Source: Novipirellula caenicola
GTDB lineage: Bacteria > Planctomycetota > Planctomycetia > Pirellulales > Pirellulaceae
Length of the DNA: 64,000 nt
NCBI RefSeq assembly: GCF_039545035.1
Contig: NZ_BAABRO010000007.1
Span: 248,001 to 312,000 of the forward strand
Direction: 5' to 3'
Every line of letters begins with the position of its first letter. Position 1 is the first letter of the stretch. Positions 25,481-34,245 of this stretch are shown one piece after another. Both the position numbers and the translations under genes were made by a program. The notes below the pieces were generated by a model. It had not been told where the DNA came from. It was given only the letters and a program-made list of their open reading frames with translations, and ran no database searches.

Positions 25481-25520
25481 CCAATGGCCAACGAAGGTAG
25501 AAAACCTCGCTGGCCATTGG
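25481..25520 (-). terminator. Terminator-like hairpin after tuf
   Basis: On the minus strand CCAATGGCCA pairs perfectly with TGGCCATTGG around a loop containing a further partial stem (GCGAGG and CCTTCG), followed by CTTTTG. It lies about 95 bases after the tuf stop and before tRNA-Trp, suggesting that tuf and the trnW-secE part are at least partly separate transcripts. T run is short. Confidence 0.6.
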
Positions 25521-25613
25521 TTGATTTTTCAAATTGGTGATTTGTTCTGCGTTGCTGCCGAAGGATCAGCAGCCATTTGAACGATATCTACCAATTGGAA
25601 CACAAGGCCGTGT

Positions 25614-26810
25614 TTACGATACGATCTTGGTTACAACCCCGGAGCCAACGGTACGTCCGCCTTCGCGAATTGCGAAACGAACACCGTCGTCCATTGCGAT
25701 TGGCTTGTGCAATTCGACTTCGACCTTGACGTTGTCACCAGGCATGCACATTTCGGCGTCAACCAAGTTTGCGGTGCCGGTCACGTCGGTGGTACGGAAG
25801 TAGAACTGAGGACGGTAACCGCTGAAGAACGGGGTGTGGCGTCCGCCTTCTTCCTTGCTCAAGCAGTAAACTTCTGCTTCGAACTTGGTGTGAGGGGTGA
25901 TGCTGCCTGGCTTTGCCAAACATTGACCACGTTGGATGTCTTCACGCTTAACACCACGGAGCAAGCAACCGACGTTGTCTCCGGCTCGGCCTTCGCCCAT
26001 TTCCTTGCGGAACATTTCGACGCCGGTGCAGGTGGTTTTAACAGGGGTGTCCGAAAGACCGACGATCGATACTTCTTCACCAACCTTAACCACACCACGC
26101 TCGATACGGCCGGTAGCAACCGTACCACGACCTTCGATCGAGAAGACGTCTTCGATTGCCATCAAGAATGGCTTGTCGTCTTCACGAACAGGTTCTGGAA
26201 TGAACTCGTCCAACGCGTTCATCAACTCAGTGATGCACTTGCTGGCTTCAGGGTCCGATGGGTTGTTGTATGCAGGAAGCGACGAACCGCGAACGACAGG
26301 AACGTCGTCGCCGGGGAAGCCGTACTTGCTGAGCAAGTCGCGAGCTTCGAGTTCGACGAGTTCAAGCAATTCTTCGTCGTCGACCAAGTCACACTTGTTC
26401 AGATAAACAACGATGTAAGGAACACCTACTTGGCGAGCCAAGAGAACGTGTTCTTTGGTTTGTGGCATCGGGCCGTCTGCTGCCGATACAACCAAGATCG
26501 CACCGTCCATTTGGGCGGCACCGGTGATCATGTTCTTAACAAAGTCAGCGTGGCCCGGGCAATCGATGTGGGCGTAGTGACGCTTGTCCGACTCGTACTC
26601 AACGTGAGCGACCGCAATCGTCACGGTTTTGGTAGCGTCACGAACGGTACCGCCCTTGGCGATATCCGAGTAACCCTTTGCCTTTGCCAGACCCTTAGCA
26701 GCTTGGACGGCCAAGATTGCGCCAGTCGTGGTCGTTTTGCCATGGTCAATGTGGCCAATCGTGCCGACGTTGACGTGGGGCTTTGTACGTTGAAAAGTTT
26801 CCTTAGCCAT
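25614..26810 (-). CDS. tuf: Translation elongation factor Tu
   Basis: 398 residues beginning [18 protein letters not shown] motifs: [25 protein letters not shown] and [13 protein letters not shown]; the beta-barrel domains II and III follow with [17 protein letters not shown] and [18 protein letters not shown]. The start is fixed by AGGTGAT about 10 bases upstream. EF-Tu delivers aminoacyl-tRNAs to the ribosome with GTP hydrolysis. Four tRNA genes lie upstream and one downstream on the same strand, as in the tufB-type loci of many bacteria. Confidence 0.98.
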   Translation of the reverse strand: MAKETFQRTKPHVNVGTIGHIDHGKTTTTGAILAVQAAKGLAKAKGYSDIAKGGTVRDATKTVTIAVAHVEYESDKRHYAHIDCPGHADFVKNMITGAAQMDGAILVVSAADGPMPQTKEHVLLARQVGVPYIVVYLNKCDLVDDEELLELVELEARDLLSKYGFPGDDVPVVRGSSLPAYNNPSDPEASKCITELMNALDEFIPEPVREDDKPFLMAIEDVFSIEGRGTVATGRIERGVVKVGEEVSIVGLSDTPVKTTCTGVEMFRKEMGEGRAGDNVGCLLRGVKREDIQRGQCLAKPGSITPHTKFEAEVYCLSKEEGGRHTPFFSGYRPQFYFRTTDVTGTANLVDAEMCMPGDNVKVEVELHKPIAMDDGVRFAIREGGRTVGSGVVTKIVS

Positions 26811-27434
26811 TTTTCTAAATCACCTACACTCGACCATTGCGAAAACTGGTAAGGGGATACGCCCCCAATCAGCCCGGAAATCCAACGACCGCGTTCACAC
26901 CCACGGTAGCTCGCCAAAATTCCGGCCGCTCGGCCACTCGATCAACAATAGAATTGAAACGAAATCAAAAAATCGTTTGCGTCCCACCGCGGGACGCGTA
27001 TTGTGCTGCTGCTATTGACGTTAACGCAATTTGACCCAGCCAGCGATCTCAGTTGATGTCGCCGTCATGCACTCGGTTTGCCGGGGCGAATTCGCCTAGA
27101 AACCTGCGTGACGAACATCATTGAGACGCGGAGCTCGATCTCATCAACGCTTCCAGCAAGACCGCCGGTAGCCAACTTGCCTAAGTTGTTGCGAAAAGTG
27201 CGATAATTTGCAATTGCCCCGCTGCGAAAATCGAGCATTCGTTGGCTCTTTTTTCGCGAGGAACCGCCAGCGACCCAAAATGTCGCCCCTAAAGCACTCT
27301 CGCCATCTCTACTTATTTGATGCCAAACCCGAAGGTTCGGTTTGCTAACAAAGTACTCCGGCGGTTGCGTTGGTCCCACCCTGGACGGCATTCGGTGCTC
27401 GAAAGCCATGTCCCAGGGAAGTCGCACTCACCAA
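26811..27434. other. Leader between tRNA-Thr(GGU) and tuf
   Basis: About 620 bases lying between the last tRNA of the cluster and tuf. A 120-codon frame exists on the minus strand (27065-27427), but it has no recognised domain, no ribosome-binding site and extends almost to the tRNA, so I do not call it. The region likely holds a promoter or processing signal; no clear terminator or riboswitch fold was seen. Confidence 0.5.
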
Positions 27435-27506
27435 AGCTGCTGATGGGATTTGAACCCATGACCTCATCCTTACCAAGGAGGCGCTCTACCACTGAGCTAC
27501 AGCAGC
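27435..27506 (-). tRNA. tRNA-Thr (GGU anticodon)
   Basis: Reverse complement begins GCTGCTGTAGCTCAGTGG. Acceptor stem GCTGCTG/CAGCAGC, T-arm ATGGGTTCAAATCCCAT, anticodon loop TTGGTAA giving GGU. One C-U mismatch sits in the anticodon stem. 3' CCA is not encoded. Confidence 0.94.
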
Positions 27507-27593
27507 GACTCAAAAGGAATTTCAGACCAAAAGCCCAAAGTCCATCCGAACACGTTCTTAAGTCGACTCTTAAGTAAACGCCGAGAACGTAAG

Positions 27594-27664
27594 AGCGGGT
27601 GAAGGGAATCGAACCCTCGTATTCAGCTTGGAAGGCTGCTGCTCTACCATTGAGCTACACCCGC
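27594..27664 (-). tRNA. tRNA-Gly (UCC anticodon)
   Basis: Reverse complement begins GCGGGTGTAGCTCAATGG. Acceptor GCGGGTG/CACCCGC, T-arm GAGGGTTCGATTCCCTT, anticodon loop CTTCCAA giving UCC. No encoded CCA. Confidence 0.95.
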
Positions 27665-27680
27665 GATGAAACGTTTGAAA

Positions 27681-27762
27681 TGGGGGCTACAGGATTCGAA
27701 CCTGTGTAGACATAGTCAGCGGATTTACAATCCGCCCCCTTTAACCACTCGGGCAAACCCCC
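27681..27762 (-). tRNA. tRNA-Tyr (GUA anticodon)
   Basis: Reverse complement begins GGGGGTTTGCCCGAGTGG. It is 82 bases with an extended variable arm (class II), the anticodon loop TTGTAAA giving GUA, and a T-arm with GGTTCGAATCC. No encoded CCA. Confidence 0.95.
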
Positions 27763-27901
27763 CTGTTCCTTTGTCAGCACATTTGGGCTGTGCCAGCAAT
27801 CGTTTCTCGTTTCGTTTAAATCGTGTTCTCTGCTTGAGTCGTATCCTCTATTTCACCATCGTTTTTTTCGTACTTGCTGTCGCTAATTTCAAAGCGACGT
27901 A

Positions 27902-27974
27902 AGCCAGCGGAGGGATTCGAACCCACGACCGGCTGATTACAAATCAGCTGCTCTGCCAACTGAGCTACGCTGGC
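27902..27974 (-). tRNA. tRNA-Thr (UGU anticodon)
   Basis: Reverse complement begins GCCAGCGTAGCTCAGTTGG. Acceptor GCCAGCG/CGCTGGC, anticodon stem GCTGA/TCAGC around TTTGTAA giving UGU, T-arm GTGGGTTCGAATCCCTC. First gene of the tRNA-tuf cluster. No encoded CCA. Confidence 0.96.
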
Positions 27975-28516
27975 AAACTTGTCGGACCTCATTATTCAAA
28001 AATTCGAGCGTTTGTTAACGGCAGCGAACGCTTTGAACACGTCAGAAAAATGGAATTTTCATTTCCCTGTCGCTCGGTCTTCGAGTCAACCTTTTCACTT
28101 TCAGAAGGGCAGAGTGTAGCGATCCAGCGATATGGGGCAAGACGGAAAGTGCCCCACCAGCGTTGAAACACAAGGATTCTGACGATTTTTTTAATTTTGA
28201 GCAACCCAATCTGCCGTGAACCGCATTTCGACTGTCTTTAGGACACGCATTTTGGGGCTCGGTTCGCCCTCGGAATCACGCGGCGAACCAGACAAACGTC
28301 TCCGCAAATTGCTCAAACACCACCGCGAAAAAAGGGCTTGAATGTCCTTGTTCGGCATTTCGTTTCGCGATCGGCACCTCTTTTGAACAAATTTGGGCGA
28401 TTTAAATTCCAAAATTCGGTTCCACACCGCCAACGCTGCGAAGCGACCGCCACCGCGTCGAAAAGCTTGGCGAAAGCTAGGCGAAAGCTAGGCGGCATGG
28501 ACTCAGCGACATGGAC
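27975..28516. other. Intergenic upstream of the tRNA-tuf cluster
   Basis: About 540 bases. On the minus strand TTGACT occurs near 28085, but there is no matching -10 box at a good distance. Short direct repeats lie near the right end (AGGCGAAAGCT twice at about 28469-28492 and ATGGACTCAGCG twice at about 28497-28522). No gene recognised. Confidence 0.45.
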
Positions 28517-29263
28517 TCAGCGGCGAGGGAACATCGCGGGTTGACCGTACCAGGGTGGATGCGCTCCGGCACGCGTCGCCAATAAAATGGCTTTGCCATG
28601 AAGATGCTCGGGCCCGTGCGTGTAATCCCACTCGAGGCATTCTTCGTAACGCAGGATCCGCAGCCGGCTTCGCGCAGCCACCGCCCAGCTGGCTAATTGA
28701 TTGGGAGGAAAATAGTTGATCACTGCCCCCGCAGTTTCGCTCACCGGCGCATCGCTTTCTCGGCCAGGCGATTGGTCACTGCCCGGGTCTTCGGTCGTGT
28801 GCACCTGGACATACAAAATCCCCGTCTCGGTCAGCGACTTGGCCATCCGGTCCCATAACAACATCGCATCGCGGAGTGGGATGTGGTCGAGCACGGTGGT
28901 GGCGACGATCGCGTCGTACGTGTTCTCAGGCATCAGCACTTCGCGGACATCGACCGCCAACGTCTGCACTTTTCCTGCGGTTTGAGCCGATTTGGCTCGC
29001 TGTTCGATTCGCTGCAGCCCGCGATGACTTAAATCGACCGCCAACACGTCGTACCCTGCCTTGGCAAGCGCGATCGTGTCGCGTCCTGCGCCGGCTCCTA
29101 AATCGAGCGCCTTGCCGCTGCGAGGAACCTGTTGCAGGTACGCCGCGAGCGCCGCCGAGGGTTGCTCGCCGTAAGCAATTTGTTCGCGATCGTACGGTTC
29201 AAAGAACGGATCGCAAGTGTCGTCCGCAATCGAATGACGCGGCGGTGATGGAGGAATGTCCAT
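28517..29263 (-). CDS. Class I SAM-dependent methyltransferase, TehB-like
   Basis: 248 residues. Motif I is ALDLGAGAGRDTIALAKAG, followed by DVLAVDLSHRGLQRIE, motif II YDAIVATTVLDHIPL and motif III TGILYVQVHT. It has the TehB-type layout with a start PFFEPYDREQIAYGEQPS. The substrate cannot be told. No partner gene is near; the next gene is divergent. No signal peptide, so cytoplasmic. Confidence 0.85.
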   Translation of the reverse strand: MDIPPSPPRHSIADDTCDPFFEPYDREQIAYGEQPSAALAAYLQQVPRSGKALDLGAGAGRDTIALAKAGYDVLAVDLSHRGLQRIEQRAKSAQTAGKVQTLAVDVREVLMPENTYDAIVATTVLDHIPLRDAMLLWDRMAKSLTETGILYVQVHTTEDPGSDQSPGRESDAPVSETAGAVINYFPPNQLASWAVAARSRLRILRYEECLEWDYTHGPEHLHGKAILLATRAGAHPPWYGQPAMFPRR

Positions 29264-29511
29264 GAAAGCAAGCTTTTTTCGTGATCCGACACCATCGACG
29301 ATTGCCGCCAGGCCGGGAATGTTCTGAATTCCAATACATTAATATGTAGAACCTAAAGTCGGTCTTTTCGCCGATCAAAACAACCCCATGCCGAGATTGC
29401 CGTTTTATTATGGATGATTGGCAAGATTGGTCTTAATGCGACGAATAACGTCACGGCGCTGCCACTTTTCTCTGTCCATCATCGGATACGAACACCAACG
29501 AGCGAACACCA

Positions 29512-31293
29512 ATGAAATGGGCCTTGATGACGATCGTCCGCTACGGTTGGTTTGGACTGTTGGTCCTACTGGCGTTTGGCTACCTCGCGGCGGGGCTTTC
29601 CGATCGATCAAAAACGTCGCAACTTGATTCGGTTGCAAATACTAATTTTAGCGCGGCCGCGAGCGAAGACAAAAACAGGGCGGCTGGCGAACTGGATCCA
29701 GCACCGACCGAACCGGCACGATCGAAGTCCGGCCGTTTCAATCAAGCGACCCGTGTCGATACCGCGTCCGCCGAGCATGATTCCTTGTACGAGTCGATGG
29801 CGGCGATCGAGTCCAGTCTCGAAGCTGGATGGGACGAAGCGGGAGTCGAGCGAGCCGACGATGCCGATTGGTTGACGATTTGTCGCCGGATGTCGTTGGC
29901 GTTGGTGGGAAGCGGGTTGTCGCTTGAAGAAATTCGGCGACTCGAAGCGTTGCCGGAATCCGAGCGTGAGCATGCTCATCTTGAATCGCTGTTGGTGGAT
30001 TCACGATTCCATCAGTATTGGGCAGAACGCTGGGCACGATTCTATGTCGGCGCCGACCAGGGACCGTTTCTGGTTTACCGCCGCCGCCGATTTCGAACGT
30101 GGCTGAGCGACCAATTCATGCAAAACACTCGCTACGACCAGATCGTTCGGCGATTGGTGACCGCCGAGGGGCTGTGGACCGACCGGCCCGAAGTCAATTT
30201 TTTGACCGTCACGTTCGACAGCAACGATGGGCAACCCGATCCGGTCCGTTTGGCCGCCCGAACCTCGCGAGCGTTTCTCGGTTTGCGAATCGATTGTTTG
30301 CAATGCCACAACGACTTTCTTGGGAACGTCAGCCTGGGAAGTGCCGACTCGCCGCGTGAGGGAATGCAGTCCGACTTTCATCAATTGGCGGCTTTTTTCA
30401 CCAGCGCTAAAACCAATGGGCTACAAGGAGTTCAAGAAAACAAGGCCAACTATCGTTACCAGTACTTGGACGCCGATGACGAAGTCGAAGTGAATCCGAG
30501 TGTGCCCTATCAACCCGAGCTGCTGCCCGCCGACGGTTCGCCACGTCATCGCTTGGCGGCATGGATCACCCATCCAGAAAATCGTCAGGCCGCGCGATCG
30601 ACGGTCAGCCATGTATGGGCATTGTTGTTTGGTCGCAGTGCCACCGATGCCGTGGACAATCTGCCGCTGGACGAAGAAGCACCCGCAGTGATCGAAGCCC
30701 TAACCGATGAGTTCATTGCTCATCAATTTGATCTTCGCGACTTGATCCGGATGATCGTTCGCAGTTCGGCGTTTCGTGTCTCCAGTCGTGCAGCGTTCGA
30801 AGTAACCGATGCGCACGAGGACGCTGGAGCCGTGTTCCCGTTGACGCGGTTGCGTCCCGAGCAGATGGCGGCGTGCATCATTCAAAGTTCCCGAATCAAG
30901 AAGATCGATCGTGATTCGTCACTGCTTGTTCAGCTCGACAAATTCGGCAGCACCAACGATTTTGTGCGGCGCTACGGCGATCAAGGTGAGGATGAATTTA
31001 CCAACGACAGCGTCACGATCTCGCAGCGATTGGTGATGCTCAACGGCGAGATGTTACGTAAAGCGATTGGCGATAATCCGGTGCTGAACGCAACGAACCA
31101 TATTGCTCGGTTTGCGAAGACGGATGCCCAGGCGATCGAGACGACGTATTTGGCCGTGTTAAATCGCCGCCCTACCCCAGTGGAACAAGAGCATTTTGTG
31201 GCCAGACTCAATGAGAGTGAAAATCGCCATGCGGGAATCGAGGATTTGTATTGGGTGTTGCTCAACACTACCGAGTTGGCGTGGAACCACTGA
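29512..31293 (+). CDS. DUF1549/DUF1553 planctomycete protein with N-terminal membrane anchor
   Basis: 593 residues. A single transmembrane segment follows MKWALMTIVRYGW. DUF1549 runs from about residue 118 (DWLTICRRMSLALVGSGLS) to HCND, and the haem-like motif CLQCHND is at about 263. DUF1553 starts at about 340 (LPADGSPRHRLAAWITHPENRQAARSTVSH without the rest) and ends near residue 590. The usual N-terminal PSC1 cytochrome domain is absent, so this is a shortened member. These families are large in Planctomycetes and are suspected to act in extracellular redox or polysaccharide use; no reaction is proven. It is followed by a DUF1501 gene, its standard partner. Confidence 0.85.
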   Translation: MKWALMTIVRYGWFGLLVLLAFGYLAAGLSDRSKTSQLDSVANTNFSAAASEDKNRAAGELDPAPTEPARSKSGRFNQATRVDTASAEHDSLYESMAAIESSLEAGWDEAGVERADDADWLTICRRMSLALVGSGLSLEEIRRLEALPESEREHAHLESLLVDSRFHQYWAERWARFYVGADQGPFLVYRRRRFRTWLSDQFMQNTRYDQIVRRLVTAEGLWTDRPEVNFLTVTFDSNDGQPDPVRLAARTSRAFLGLRIDCLQCHNDFLGNVSLGSADSPREGMQSDFHQLAAFFTSAKTNGLQGVQENKANYRYQYLDADDEVEVNPSVPYQPELLPADGSPRHRLAAWITHPENRQAARSTVSHVWALLFGRSATDAVDNLPLDEEAPAVIEALTDEFIAHQFDLRDLIRMIVRSSAFRVSSRAAFEVTDAHEDAGAVFPLTRLRPEQMAACIIQSSRIKKIDRDSSLLVQLDKFGSTNDFVRRYGDQGEDEFTNDSVTISQRLVMLNGEMLRKAIGDNPVLNATNHIARFAKTDAQAIETTYLAVLNRRPTPVEQEHFVARLNESENRHAGIEDLYWVLLNTTELAWNH

Positions 31294-31374
31294 TTCGCGA
31301 GGTCAAAGTACAAAGCCAGGACGGATCAACACCGTAGCGGAAGTCGTCAAGACTTTCGTTGCGCAGGGGGATAG

Positions 31375-31485
31375 TCGTAGCGGAAGTCGCGGGCGGCTTG
31401 TTGATTTAGTCGTACGATGGACTTCCTAGTCCGTCGAATACACCATTGACGGACTAGAAAGTCCATCATACACCCCTTTGCCTTA
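31375..31485. repeat. Dispersed repeat family A, copy 3
   Basis: Carries GGCGGCTTGTTGATTTAG, CGTACGATGGACTTCCTAG and the matching arm CGGACTAGAAAGTCCATC, with an imperfect hairpin formed by the two. It sits between the DUF1549 and DUF1501 genes, within what otherwise looks like one operon. Confidence 0.85.
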
Positions 31486-31576
31486 CAAACCGAAACTCAC
31501 TCCCGTACTTCCGTTGTTCCACAGGGAAGTGTTTACGCAGCATCCGTGAAAGCGGTTGTAAATTGAAAGACCAATC

Positions 31577-32893
31577 ATGAATTTCATTGCACCGGATCGG
31601 CTCTGTAGCCGCCAGGCTCACTTCTCTCGTCGTACGCTGCTGGGGGCGGGCGTAAGCGGAATGTTTTTGTCCCAACTCGCCCATGCGCTGGCGATGGCCG
31701 ATGAATTAGGAGTGACCGACCCGGCGCGTCCCCTGAGCGTGATTTTATTGTGGTTAGAGGGAGGCCCAAGCCAGCTGGAAACTTTTGATCCACATCCGGG
31801 GACATCGATTGGTGGCGAGACCAAGGCGATCAAGACGTCGGCGGCGGGGATTCAAATCGCCGATACATTGCCACAGCTCGCCGAGCAGATGCATCTAGCA
31901 TCGCTGGTGCGAAGCGTGACCGGAAAAGAAGGCGATCATCAACGTGCGGTCTATAACGTGAAGACCGGTTTTCGACCTGATCCGACACTGATTCATCCAT
32001 CGATCGGCGCGGTGCTGTGTGAGTCTGATCCAGGCGATTCGGACATCCCACGCCACATCTCGATCTTGCCCGGCGGGGCTCCGGCGCGAGGCGGCTATCT
32101 GGGGGGCGCCTACGACGCGTTCAAAATTGGCGATCCCGCTGGCCCGGTGCCGGATGTTCGCCGCTCGGTGAAACAAGACCGCTACGACAAACGGATCGAT
32201 GACCTCTACAGCGTGGTTGAAAAAGAGTTTCGGCGTGGCCGGATCGCGGAACTCGAAACGAAACGCACGTTGCATGTGACGGCGACCGATGCGGCGCTGC
32301 GGATGATGTCGAGCGAGCAGTTGTCGGCATTCGATGTGTCCGAAGAATCGCAGACCACACTCGCCGCGTTCGGCGACACGCCGTTTGGACGCGGATGTTT
32401 AGCGGCAAGTCGCTTGATCGAAGCGGGCGCACGCTGTGTCGAAGTCACGCTCGGCGGATGGGATTCTCATATCAACAATCACTCGTTGCAGTCGTCAGCG
32501 TGCGAGACGCTGGATCCAGCGATCGCCTCGCTGTTGGTTCGGCTTCGCGATCGTGATTTGCTTGAAAACACATTGGTGGTTTGCGGAGGCGAATTCGGAC
32601 GCACTCCGACAATCAATCCCGCCGGCGGTCGTGATCATTGGCCGCACGGCTTTTCGACGCTGTTAGCTGGCTGTGGGATTCGCCGAGGGCATGTGTTTGG
32701 CGAGACATCGCCGACACCAAAACTGGATTCCAAAAATCCGACCCAGGATGTCGCCGACGTGACCACGGTTGCCGACCTGCATGCAACGATCCTGGCGGCA
32801 CTGGGCGTCCCGTTCGCCGAAGAGGTCTACACGCCGATTGGCCGCCCCATGAAACGAAGCGAAGGCACGCCAATCCGTTCCCTGCTGGCCTAG
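31577..32893 (+). CDS. DUF1501 family secreted protein (sulfatase-like)
   Basis: 438 residues. The N-terminus has a twin-Arg-like leader (SRRTLLGAGVSGMFLSQLAHALA). The mature part shows VILLWLEGGPSQLETFDPHPG, RGGYLGGAYDAFKIGDPAG and CGGEFGRTPTINPAGGRDHW, the conserved DUF1501 blocks placed around the alkaline-phosphatase-like fold; the VEVTLGGWDSHINNH segment holds possible metal ligands. No reaction has been proven for the family. DUF1549/DUF1501 pairs are a hallmark of planctomycete genomes; this pair is separated by a family A repeat. Confidence 0.9.
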   Translation: MNFIAPDRLCSRQAHFSRRTLLGAGVSGMFLSQLAHALAMADELGVTDPARPLSVILLWLEGGPSQLETFDPHPGTSIGGETKAIKTSAAGIQIADTLPQLAEQMHLASLVRSVTGKEGDHQRAVYNVKTGFRPDPTLIHPSIGAVLCESDPGDSDIPRHISILPGGAPARGGYLGGAYDAFKIGDPAGPVPDVRRSVKQDRYDKRIDDLYSVVEKEFRRGRIAELETKRTLHVTATDAALRMMSSEQLSAFDVSEESQTTLAAFGDTPFGRGCLAASRLIEAGARCVEVTLGGWDSHINNHSLQSSACETLDPAIASLLVRLRDRDLLENTLVVCGGEFGRTPTINPAGGRDHWPHGFSTLLAGCGIRRGHVFGETSPTPKLDSKNPTQDVADVTTVADLHATILAALGVPFAEEVYTPIGRPMKRSEGTPIRSLLA

Positions 32894-32978
32894 TCAGATA
32901 ACGTCACTTTTCGAACGATTCCAACCCGACGCGTTCATGTTGACGTTGTGATATTGCCGATTTCCCCAGCAAATCCTA

Positions 32979-33037
32979 ACCCGAAGCGTCAGCGAGGGAC
33001 CGAGTTAGGGGGGGGGGCCCTCGCTGACGCTTCGGGT
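32979..33037. repeat. Perfect 20-bp inverted repeat with poly-G loop
   Basis: Arms at 32979-32998 (ACCCGAAGCGTCAGCGAGGG) and 33018-33037 are perfect reverse complements; the loop contains ten G in a row (33008-33017). It lies between convergent genes (DUF1501 and the jelly-roll gene). Related motifs of this kind may recur in the genome; only one copy is in the window. Confidence 0.85.
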
Positions 33038-33222
33038 GGTGAAGTGAAGCGTCCTTTCACCAGAGTGGCGCTGTCCCGGCTGAACAACGATTGATCTGAT
33101 TCGCTGCAGCCTCTGGGATCAGATTACTGGGGTTCGAAGTTCTTTCGAATGACGTGTTATCTCTTTTAAGATTTGCGTGAACTCAATGAACGCAGACAGC
33201 TCGGAGAGCTGAGCGACATTAG

Positions 33223-34245
33223 TCAGGGCTTATTCAATGGGCCAATGTATTGTTTGGCAATGACGACATTGTCGAAATAAACGATGTTCACGCGTTGTTT
33301 CGTCCAGCGATCAGTCACGTAACTTTCCAGCGTCAGTGCGTTAGCCATCAACGTGGGAGTGGTTCGCCATTGGATGCCGCGCCAATGGCCGCGAAGTTCA
33401 CCGTCGATCCAGTAAGCTTGCTCGCCGTCGTCCTGCCCCGGTGTATTGTGCTGGATCATGAATTCGACACAGATCCATTTGTCACGCTCGATGTTGGGTT
33501 GCGTTTTGGGGCGGAAACCGTTGCCCCAGTACCTGCCGTCCGGACTGGGCTGCATCGTATGCCAATAGCTGTAGAAATTCCATTGTCCCGGCGGAGTCCA
33601 CTTTCCCCAGTTCCCCCACGGTTCAATGGCCGTCGAAAATCGCTCATCGCCATCGGGCAATTCGCCCGCTCCGCCAAACCCACTCCAACGGTCGCCACCC
33701 TGAAGTGACTTGTTTGCCCGCAGCGTGCAGAAGTGATGTACGTAATCGCAGTCTTTGTCGAACTTTGTGTAGAAACGGATAAACAAACGATCGGAGGATT
33801 CAAACCATTTCGTGAATCCACCGCCATTATTCTGGCCGAGCGTCGCGGTTACTTTCAGCGATCGTCGGCCCAGCATCGGACGCTTGGATGCCGGATCGAC
33901 GAAGCTCAGAACGTTGCCGGCGCGATCGTTCGTCTCGTCCCACTTTGCCCCCAATTCTCCGGCTTCAAAATCATCGGTAAAGATCATCGCGGCATGTTGG
34001 TTTAGTTGCGAGTCACTGGCGAACTTGGCTGCCAATCCATCGCCGGACGGAAGGTCGCTGTTGTCAACCAGCTTGATCACCGAAGCGGTTTGAGCCATTC
34101 CCTGTAGCGGCAGAAAGAGCCCTGAGAGTGTGATGACCCACAGGATGGTTGGCACCGAAATCCATGTACGAGAAAGGATCAAGATGAGCTCCGCGGATGA
34201 GGAAAACAAAGACAGGGCGTTTCTCTGTTTTTCAAATTTAGTCAT
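33223..34245 (-). CDS. Secreted jelly-roll (ConA-like) protein, unknown role
   Basis: 340 residues from the ATG at 34245, which overlaps the preceding stop as ATGACTAA (8 bases), translational coupling. A longer frame from 34323 is rejected. The N-terminal segment VPTILWVITLSGLFLPLQGMAQ is a signal or anchor. The mature part has beta-rich blocks typical of lectin/glucanase or polysaccharide-lyase sandwiches: FTDDFEAGELGAKWDE, RLFIRFYTKFDKDCDYVHH, GQWNFYSYWHTMQPSPDG and YWIDGELRGHWRG. Aromatic-rich strands suggest carbohydrate binding. It is co-transcribed with a metallophosphoesterase. I cannot assign a catalytic class; the clear message is the fold. Confidence 0.65.
   Translation of the reverse strand: MTKFEKQRNALSLFSSSAELILILSRTWISVPTILWVITLSGLFLPLQGMAQTASVIKLVDNSDLPSGDGLAAKFASDSQLNQHAAMIFTDDFEAGELGAKWDETNDRAGNVLSFVDPASKRPMLGRRSLKVTATLGQNNGGGFTKWFESSDRLFIRFYTKFDKDCDYVHHFCTLRANKSLQGGDRWSGFGGAGELPDGDERFSTAIEPWGNWGKWTPPGQWNFYSYWHTMQPSPDGRYWGNGFRPKTQPNIERDKWICVEFMIQHNTPGQDDGEQAYWIDGELRGHWRGIQWRTTPTLMANALTLESYVTDRWTKQRVNIVYFDNVVIAKQYIGPLNKP

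Noticed and set aside
25707-26852. 381-codon frame antisense to tuf
   Set aside because: It mirrors the highly biased tuf codons; the protein looks like an antisense shadow and has no domain.
27065-27427. 120-codon frame upstream of tuf
   Set aside because: No ribosome-binding site and no family; ends next to a tRNA gene. Left as untranslated leader.
28060-28110. Possible TTGACT promoter of the tRNA cluster
   Set aside because: No matching -10 element at 16-19 bases; promoters in this phylum are poorly predictable.
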